DNA of 8,539 nucleotides from positions 1-8,539 of the forward strand of contig DAOWCY010000262.1 of assembly GCA_030639305.1 (NCBI GenBank). The letters are read 5' to 3'. Position 1 is the first letter of the stretch, and each line of letters opens with the position of its first letter. Origin of the DNA: JAGLQA01 sp023135565. GTDB taxonomy: Bacteria; Acidobacteriota; Aminicenantia; UBA2199. Made by a program: the position numbers and the translations under genes. This document shows, in pieces, positions 5,368 through 8,539 of the stretch. The notes under the pieces are model-generated. The model was not told the origin of the DNA. It saw nothing but the letters and a program-made list of their open reading frames with translations, and ran no database searches.

Positions 5368-5457
5368 GGAGAGTTGGCAGAGTGGTTGAATGCGGCGGTC
5401 TTGAAAACCGTTGACCTTTTGCGGGGTCCCGGGGTTCGAATCCCTGACTCTCCGCCA
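5368..5457 (+). tRNA. tRNA-Ser, anticodon UGA, with encoded CCA
   Basis: The acceptor stem GGAGAGT (5368-5374) pairs with ACTCTCC (5447-5453); the discriminator is G5454 and CCA is encoded at 5455-5457. The anticodon stem GCGGT/ACCGT (5395-5399/5407-5411) holds loop CTTGAAA with anticodon TGA at 5402-5404, reading UCN codons. A long variable arm, GACC/GGTC (5413-5416/5425-5428), is diagnostic of a class II tRNA. The T arm is CGGGG-TTCGAAT-CCCTG (5430-5446). All arms are intact and a strong promoter lies 20 bp upstream. The 3' end of the tRNA shows no duplicated fragment nearby that would mark an integration. Confidence 0.97.
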
Positions 5458-5644
5458 TAAACTCGTGAGACGAACAGCCCCAACGAAAAAGCATTAGAGC
5501 ACATAGGCGGATTTTATCCGCAGCCCAAATAAGACCTGCGCGTAAAATTTCGACTTTCTGCGGGTCGCTATCCGGTCGACCGGATAGTAACGAGCCGGTA
5601 AAATTATGCCCCACAGATGTGATGGACTGTCCCCAAAATTCCCC
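5458..5644. other. Non-coding spacer with two strong hairpins and an IS-end-like motif
   Basis: No gene is visible. It contains hairpin GCGGAT-TTT-ATCCGC (5507-5521), a 20-bp perfect palindrome (5568-5587) and GGACTGTCCCC (5624-5634), which is an inverted match to GGGGACAGGCC at 6438-6448. Either hairpin could end readthrough from the tRNA or from the convergent nucleotidyltransferase gene, although neither has a clear T-tract. Confidence 0.5.
5568..5587. repeat. 20-bp perfect palindrome
   Basis: CTATCCGGTC (5568-5577) is followed with no spacer by its exact reverse complement GACCGGATAG (5578-5587). With no loop it suits a dimeric protein site or recombination site better than an RNA hairpin. 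It lies midway between the tRNA and the HEPN/nucleotidyltransferase pair. Confidence 0.75.
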
Positions 5645-5956
5645 CTAAGCGACTCTAACCCCGGTGCGAATGATTTCATCTAAAAACATCGACTCATTTT
5701 TAGCGGCAAGAGAAAAAGGATGAACCTCGATACGATAATCGATCTTTCTTACGATGCGGCCGATTTTTTTAATGTCATTATACCTGATGCCGGTGAATTC
5801 CGTTGAAATCAAGGCTACATCTATGTCGCTGTATCGAGAGTTTTTGTTATTCGCATAAGATCCGAAAAGATATGCCTCAGAAACCGGTATATTGTGCTCT
5901 TTAAGAGAACGTAATAATCTTTCTAAAATAGAGGTTATTTCATTTTTTTTAGCCAT
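5645..5956 (-). CDS. MNT-type nucleotidyltransferase, antitoxin partner of the HEPN protein
   Basis: A 103-residue minimal nucleotidyltransferase of the Pol-beta superfamily, the size expected for the family. The signature GSX10DXD is complete: G32-S33, then D44-I-D46 in a YLFGSYANN...SDIDVAL context. A third carboxylate is probably E77 in RIEVHPF. In HEPN/MNT (HepT/MntA, type VII) systems such proteins neutralise the HEPN partner by adding AMP from ATP to it. With all active-site residues present, this protein should be catalytically competent. The ATG at 5956 lies inside the end of the HEPN gene (22-bp overlap), and AAGGA (5970-5966) sits 9 nt upstream, so it is translated from the shared mRNA with its own ribosome binding site. 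It converges with the tRNA-Ser gene. Confidence 0.85.
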   Translation of the reverse strand: MAKKNEITSILERLLRSLKEHNIPVSEAYLFGSYANNKNSRYSDIDVALISTEFTGIRYNDIKKIGRIVRKIDYRIEVHPFSLAAKNESMFLDEIIRTGVRVA

Positions 5957-6321
5957 TGGTATTTTTCCTTTATTTTGTCGAATTTTTCACGTGTGAATTT
6001 TTCAGTGCACAATTGATAGAACTTGAACTGCTCGTCGGGGTACCTGGTCGATATATTAAAGGTATTGACTTCTTCAAAAAAATCAGTGTCATCATCATCG
6101 ATTATAATCCCGGTTTCCTGGATAAGAAGCAGTAAATTATGTGTTTTGGGAGGAAATTTTTCTTTCTTTTTGACAAAGATCGACTTCAACATTTTCTCTA
6201 AAACAAGATGACCGAGAAAAAGCGCCCAATCGAATTTTTTTTCTTTTATGAGCGATTCCGCTGTTTCCAGGTCATGGGCAGCGGATTTTTTCCAATATTC
6301 AACTTGTTTTTCGATATCCAT
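5935..6321 (-). CDS. HEPN-domain protein, toxin-like partner of the MNT nucleotidyltransferase
   Basis: A 128-residue all-helical HEPN protein (PF05168-like). Features are YW at 9-10, a first helix with A-x-H16-D-L-x-T-A, LGHLVLEKMLKSIFV (36-50), the loop PPKTHNLLLLI (57-67), an acidic run D75-D78, and N-x-x-x-R93-Y-P-D-E-Q. The canonical RX4-6H RNase motif of HepT toxins is not evident, since R93 has no His at the right distance; nuclease activity is therefore uncertain. An ATG at 6327 would add two residues, but it directly abuts the -10 box, so ATG 6321 at the predicted transcription start is preferred. There is no Shine-Dalgarno site. It is the first gene of a two-gene operon with the nucleotidyltransferase. 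A non-toxic HEPN partner is the alternative role. Confidence 0.8.
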   Translation of the reverse strand: MDIEKQVEYWKKSAAHDLETAESLIKEKKFDWALFLGHLVLEKMLKSIFVKKKEKFPPKTHNLLLLIQETGIIIDDDDTDFFEEVNTFNISTRYPDEQFKFYQLCTEKFTREKFDKIKEKYQWLKKMK

Positions 6322-6327
6322 ATACAT

Positions 6328-6356
6328 AATATAGCACTAAAGATTAATTTTTTCAA
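6328..6356 (-). promoter_or_regulatory. Promoter of the HEPN/MNT operon with leaderless layout
   Basis: On the minus strand TTGAAA (6356-6351), exactly 17 nt, TATATT (6333-6328), with TGC directly before the -10 box (6336-6334). Six nucleotides separate the -10 box from ATG 6321, so transcription should start at the A of that codon. No ribosome binding site exists between them. Confidence 0.6.
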
Positions 6357-6416
6357 CCGCCGCTCATCGTTCAGCACTCATAATTCATAATTCGGCCCGC
6401 AAAATTTTCTATATGA

Positions 6417-6615
6417 TTATCGGTGTTTGGAAGAAAAGGGGACAGGCCAATTCTTCCCCAGCATCTGAAAAATATTTTTGCCGGCAGAGAACTGGAAGAA
6501 AAAAGCAATGTGCAAAAGATGCACCTTAGTCATTCGGTTAAACCGACAGGACAAAAATTATATCTCTGATTTTGACAAAGAAATAAAGCGTATCACAGGC
6601 AAAAAAAACGATTAA
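6417..6615 (+). pseudogene. Decayed fragment of a RhuM/Fic-type gene
   Basis: The frame 6417-6569 contains HLKNIFAGRELEEKSNVQKMH and HSVKP (from 6462), which resembles the N-terminal segment 'HIKNIF..GEL.E.S.VQKMH..HSDKP' of RhuM-like and some Fic-linked proteins. It lacks a start codon and ends at TGA 6567-6569. A second frame, +1, then reads NYISDFDKEIKRI and GKKND and stops at TAA 6613-6615, which looks like a genuine C-terminus. The full protein would be about 300 residues, so most of the middle is deleted and the frame is shifted. The family assignment is from remembered motifs and moderate at best; that it is a gene relic is more secure than which gene it was. The GGGGACAGGCC motif lies inside this relic at 6438-6448. 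Confidence 0.4.
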
Positions 6616-6626
6616 GAATAAATTTA

Positions 6627-6890
6627 CGGGACAGGCAAGTAGGCGTTCTTATTTAAGATAATTGCGGAAGCCCTTTCTTACAGCGTGTTTTCGTATTTTT
6701 GCCATTTGAGATGCTTTGTTATCGGAGGTTTCGGGCCGAATCAAAACGGCTGTAGCGAAACCGTTCGCCCGGCCACCCGGAAACATACAGCGCCCCCAGC
6801 AGCGTTTAAACACCGTGCGCATGAGGGGCGGGGCATGTGTCACAAGCCCTGACTTCTGAGTTAAAACGCTAAAATGAAAGACCTGACCCC
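6627..6890. mobile_element. Possible IS200/RAYT-type remnant or MITE-like element
   Basis: The 264-bp stretch begins with CGGGACAGGC (6627-6636) and ends with GACCTGACCCC (6880-6890), whose reverse complement is GGGGTCAGGTC. The two ends are imperfect inverted repeats, GGG-(A/T)CAGG-(C/T). GGGGTCAGGTCTTTCATTTTA-like ends commonly adjoin REP-associated tyrosine transposase genes and their decayed copies. No transposase motif (HUH, catalytic Tyr) is visible inside. The interior is more GC-rich than its flanks. An 83-codon open frame on the minus strand (6900-6649) has no recognisable motif or ribosome binding site and is not called as a gene. Confidence 0.35.
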
Positions 6891-6900
6891 CGGAGTCCAT

Positions 6901-7059
6901 TAATATAGTGCTCAGAGATTTTCTTTTGATGCTATATTACTCTTCTTTACCATGATTTCTTAGGTGCAAATTCTCATATTCCCTCCCACTTGATTTCACT
7001 CATCTCAAAAAGGCACAACACTTCCTCTTTTCCTTGCACCGTCCCTCTTCTTCGGACAT
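6901..7059. other. Non-coding spacer left of the membrane-anchored protein gene, with two inverted repeats
   Basis: TAATATAG (6901-6908) and CTATATTA (6932-6939) are an 8-bp inverted repeat. GGTGCAA (6963-6969) and TTGCACC (7034-7040) bracket a pyrimidine-rich stretch. I see no gene. The second pair could close a long-range stem at the 3' end of the gene at 7060-7833, but no T-tract terminator is evident. Confidence 0.4.
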
Positions 7060-7833
7060 TTATTTGGAACAAATACCTTTCAATAATAAGTTATCAATGT
7101 GGAAATGTATATTTTCTCCTTTTGAGAATTCTATGGTTGTACCTATTTCGTTGTTAATATTTCGGAAAAAATATTTAAAAAATAAATTCCCATTTAGATA
7201 TATTAGAATCTGTCCTGTCTGATAAATATTTATTTTCCAAGCTGTCAGGTGACCTTTTTCCCAACGTTCTTCAAATACCCTATCGCTGTTTTCATAAACT
7301 TTCAAATTATAATAAATATAATCATCAGCATTATACAGAGGGTAAACCTTTATCAGGAAATGTTTCCCCCCATTTACAATTTTAAGATTTACAACTTGGT
7401 TATAATTCCGGCTGTGAGAAAGATGTTTACTTATATAGGAAGAAAAACTTATTGTGCAGGGAAAACAAACATGATAGTCTATGTCTAAAGAGCCAAGATG
7501 TTTTGAATCAAATTCAAGAAAAAAACCTTTACTCTTTTCTGATCTTTTCAAATAAACATTATCAATTTTCAAGCCTCTTAAATCTCCAGAATCAAAGTCC
7601 CACTTTTTCGTTGTAGGCACTTGCTTTTTTTCATCCGAAGGATGTTTGTCTGTAGGTATTGAAGGTTTTTGTTTTTTTTTAACCGAAGTTTGTTTCTCTA
7701 TAAGCGTTGAAGGTATTTGTTCTTTTTCACTAGAAGGCTGTTTGTCTGTAGGTTTTAATGTAAAAAAAATTGTTATCGCAACAATGGCAACGATCATAAG
7801 GCCAATCATTATTATTATAGTTGATTTGTTCAT
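7060..7833 (-). CDS. Membrane-anchored protein with 16-residue repeats and a probable beta-sandwich domain
   Basis: 257 residues; not recognised as a known family. Residues 5-26 are a single very hydrophobic segment (IIIMIGLMIVAIVAITIFF) after a short N-terminus, an uncleaved signal anchor that places the rest outside the cytoplasm. Residues 29-76 are three 16-residue repeats rich in K, P, S, T and Q, likely an extended linker. Residues 78-257 look all-beta with alternating aromatics, starting W78-D-F-D-S-G and containing W-K-I-N-I-Y-Q-T-G-Q-I-L-I-Y-L-N-G, a pattern typical of LamG/concanavalin-like jelly rolls; this fold is inference. The DNA is clearly more AT-rich than neighbouring genes, hinting at separate acquisition. 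There is no Shine-Dalgarno site; the ATG lies 6 nt after a -10 box. It is monocistronic. A carbohydrate-binding surface role is possible but unproven. Confidence 0.65.
   Translation of the reverse strand: MNKSTIIIMIGLMIVAIVAITIFFTLKPTDKQPSSEKEQIPSTLIEKQTSVKKKQKPSIPTDKHPSDEKKQVPTTKKWDFDSGDLRGLKIDNVYLKRSEKSKGFFLEFDSKHLGSLDIDYHVCFPCTISFSSYISKHLSHSRNYNQVVNLKIVNGGKHFLIKVYPLYNADDYIYYNLKVYENSDRVFEERWEKGHLTAWKINIYQTGQILIYLNGNLFFKYFFRNINNEIGTTIEFSKGENIHFHIDNLLLKGICSK
7606..7749 (-). repeat. Three in-frame 48-bp repeats in the linker
   Basis: The repeats encode TDKQPSSEKEQIPSTL, IEKQTSVKKKQKPSIP and TDKHPSDEKKQVPTTK (residues 29-76). Each is exactly 16 codons, with conserved K3, K9/K10, Q11 and P13. 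Units 1 and 3 are the most alike, also at DNA level. Unit number could vary between strains by slippage. Confidence 0.65.
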
Positions 7834-7839
7834 AAATTT

Positions 7840-7868
7840 ATTCTACCAAAAAAAAAGAAAAATTTCAA
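7840..7868 (-). promoter_or_regulatory. Promoter of the membrane-anchored protein gene with leaderless layout
   Basis: On the minus strand TTGAAA (7868-7863), exactly 17 nt, TAGAAT (7845-7840), then 6 nt (AAATTT) and ATG 7833. This is the same -35, spacer and -10-to-ATG distance as the HEPN operon. Confidence 0.6.
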
Positions 7869-7912
7869 CAAAGTTTAAACACCGATTTTCCCGGTTTTTG
7901 ATAAAAATAAGA

Positions 7913-7945
7913 GGTGGCAAAAGGGTGCCAAATAGGTGCCAAATA
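7913..7945. repeat. Three tandem 11-bp repeats (GGTGCCAAATA)
   Basis: GGTGGCAAAAG (7913-7923) is followed by two identical copies of GGTGCCAAATA (7924-7934, 7935-7945). An 11-bp period places each copy on the same face of the helix. Such arrays are typical of operator or integrase-arm sites. They lie about 45 bp upstream of the -35 box of the leftward gene, so they could regulate it. Confidence 0.65.
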
Positions 7946-8071
7946 TTTTCCAGATTACCCCCACTTATGGCGATTTATAGCAATAACCAGTTTTTGAGAA
8001 AATACCGGATAATTATCATTATAACAGGCTTTTCGGCCTATAATAGGGGGGGTTGAAAAATCGCCGGAAAA

Positions 8072-8104
8072 GGCATCCGACTAACTTCTAATCAGTAGGT
8101 TGGA
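8072..8104 (+). other. tRNA-like anticodon arm fragment, possible attachment-site relic
   Basis: The stretch contains ACTAA-CTTCTAA-TCAGT (8080-8096), which folds as a 5-bp anticodon stem (4 of 5 pairs) with a 7-nt loop and anticodon TCT (8087-8089, Arg). The AGGTTGG that follows resembles a variable loop. The acceptor, D and T arms are absent, so it is not a tRNA gene. Integrases often target the anticodon-arm region of tRNA genes, and the 11-bp direct repeats lie about 130 bp away. Chance similarity is possible. Confidence 0.3.
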
Positions 8105-8131
8105 TATTATAAAAGATTCTTGAGTTGATTC

Positions 8132-8413
8132 TCACTCTTCCTTGTCTTCTTTAAATTCCTTGATGTGCCGGATCAGCTCCTCAAGTCGGGAAATCAATCT
8201 TTCAGATCCCATTCTACAAAAGAGGCTCTCGCTTTTCCTTGCTGCTTCCAAAGCGTCTCGGCAGTACTTTTTTAAATTATCCATACTTTTTGTTTTTTTG
8301 GACTTGACAAAATAATACCGGGCATATTGTTCTAGTACCCTTCCGTGCCCCTCTATAATACCGAGGAGAGTGAAGATTAACTCAGCCTCTTGAAGATGAT
8401 CTATAGCGCTCAC
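8132..8413 (-). pseudogene. 3' fragment of a TPR-like (helical repeat) protein gene
   Basis: About 93 codons ending at 8132. The translation is all-helical: EAELIFTLLGIIEGHGRVLEQYARYYF, then DALEAARKSESLFCRMGSERLISRLEELI. The A-x-x-x-S-E-x-LF-x-x-MG-S/A pattern is common at the C-terminus of tetratricopeptide-repeat proteins. The only upstream start is a GTG at 8413-8411 with a stop (TAG, 8416-8414) directly before it and no proper ribosome binding site. This frame end coincides with the first IS21-like repeat at 8407. The simplest reading is that insertion of a mobile element removed the 5' part of a longer TPR or NTPase-TPR gene. A short standalone helical protein is the alternative. Confidence 0.5.
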
Positions 8414-8456
8414 CTAAATTGACCCTACTTCGCTCACTTAAATGATACCACCATTT
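8407..8456. mobile_element. Possible IS21-family terminal region (two tandem ~24-bp repeats)
   Basis: CGCTCACCTAAATTGA-CC (8407-8424) and CGCTCACTTAAATGATACC (8431-8449) start exactly 24 bp apart. Repeats of the form 'GGTATCAATTTA-GTGAGCG' in short tandem arrays are what I know from the ends of IS21-like elements, where the transposase binds several terminal copies. No transposase is in the window: either the element extends beyond the right edge or only its end remains. The left boundary falls at the truncated TPR-like gene. Confidence 0.4.
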
Positions 8457-8539
8457 CTGCTACTTGGAAAAGAAAAAGAGTGCCCTAAGCTTTTTTAAGG
8501 GGTATTTGATATGTAGATTGGGCGGATTACTTTATCTGA
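8457..8539. other. Right edge, no gene recognised
   Basis: This AT-rich sequence contains no convincing coding frame. It may be the interior or subterminal part of the IS21-like element proposed to its left. Confidence 0.3.

Noticed and set aside
5333..5614. A 93-codon open frame on the minus strand
   Set aside because: It reads antisense through the tRNA-Ser gene, a common source of false proteins, and has no other support.
6649..6900. An 83-codon open frame on the minus strand
   Set aside because: No family motif, no ribosome binding site, and it spans the possible IS remnant; the composition looks non-coding.
7646..8056. A 136-codon open frame on the plus strand
   Set aside because: It is antisense to the start and promoter of the membrane-anchored protein and its translation is low-complexity isoleucine runs.

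Overview
The window looks like a gene-sparse, remodelled stretch of a bacterial chromosome or metagenomic contig. Promoters are sigma70-like (TTGAAA or TTGACA, 17 bp, TANNNT), some genes have good Shine-Dalgarno sites, and a complete tRNA-Ser is present. The secreted protein ending in a GspG-like pseudopilin domain, the AAA/PD-(D/E)XK ATPase and the abundance of toxin-antitoxin genes would suit an uncultured Acidobacteriota/Aminicenantes-like or similar Gram-negative lineage. That assignment is inference with low confidence.

Left part (1-2800). The 5' end of a leftward gene, possibly DUF4338/DruA-like, runs off the window. A rightward toxin-antitoxin locus follows, with an intact small antitoxin and a PIN (VapC-like) toxin cut off after 33 codons. 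After about 340 bp of hairpin-rich non-coding DNA comes an intact AAA-ATPase/PD-(D/E)XK nuclease-like gene with its own strong promoter and a very short leader.

Centre (2800-5460). An orphan RelB-like antitoxin lies on the minus strand. The largest gene is also on the minus strand: a secreted 562-residue protein that fuses a DUF3352-like region to a pseudopilin domain. Its transcript appears to carry unusual RNA structure. A roughly 95-bp three-helix-plus-hairpin element lies in the 5' leader and again in the 3' region. The 3' region also holds two tandem 67-bp units, whose GC hairpins show a compensatory base change, and a Rho-independent terminator. A tRNA-Ser(UGA) with its own promoter reads away from this gene.

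Right part (5460-8539). A HEPN/nucleotidyltransferase pair overlaps by 22 bp; the HEPN gene appears leaderless while the nucleotidyltransferase has a Shine-Dalgarno site. An inverted GGGGACAG(T/G)CC motif flanks the pair. Next come a decayed RhuM/Fic-like gene, a possible 264-bp IS200/RAYT-type remnant, an AT-rich membrane-anchored protein with three 16-residue repeats and a probable beta-sandwich, 11-bp tandem repeats beside a tRNA-like anticodon arm, and the 3' end of a TPR-like gene cut off by an IS21-like terminus.

The genes do not form one pathway. The common thread is a defence/toxin-antitoxin graveyard shaped by small mobile elements around one well-kept secreted-protein gene. The most interesting items are the paired structured elements around that gene and the recurring promoter layout in which the ATG lies 6 nt after the -10 box.
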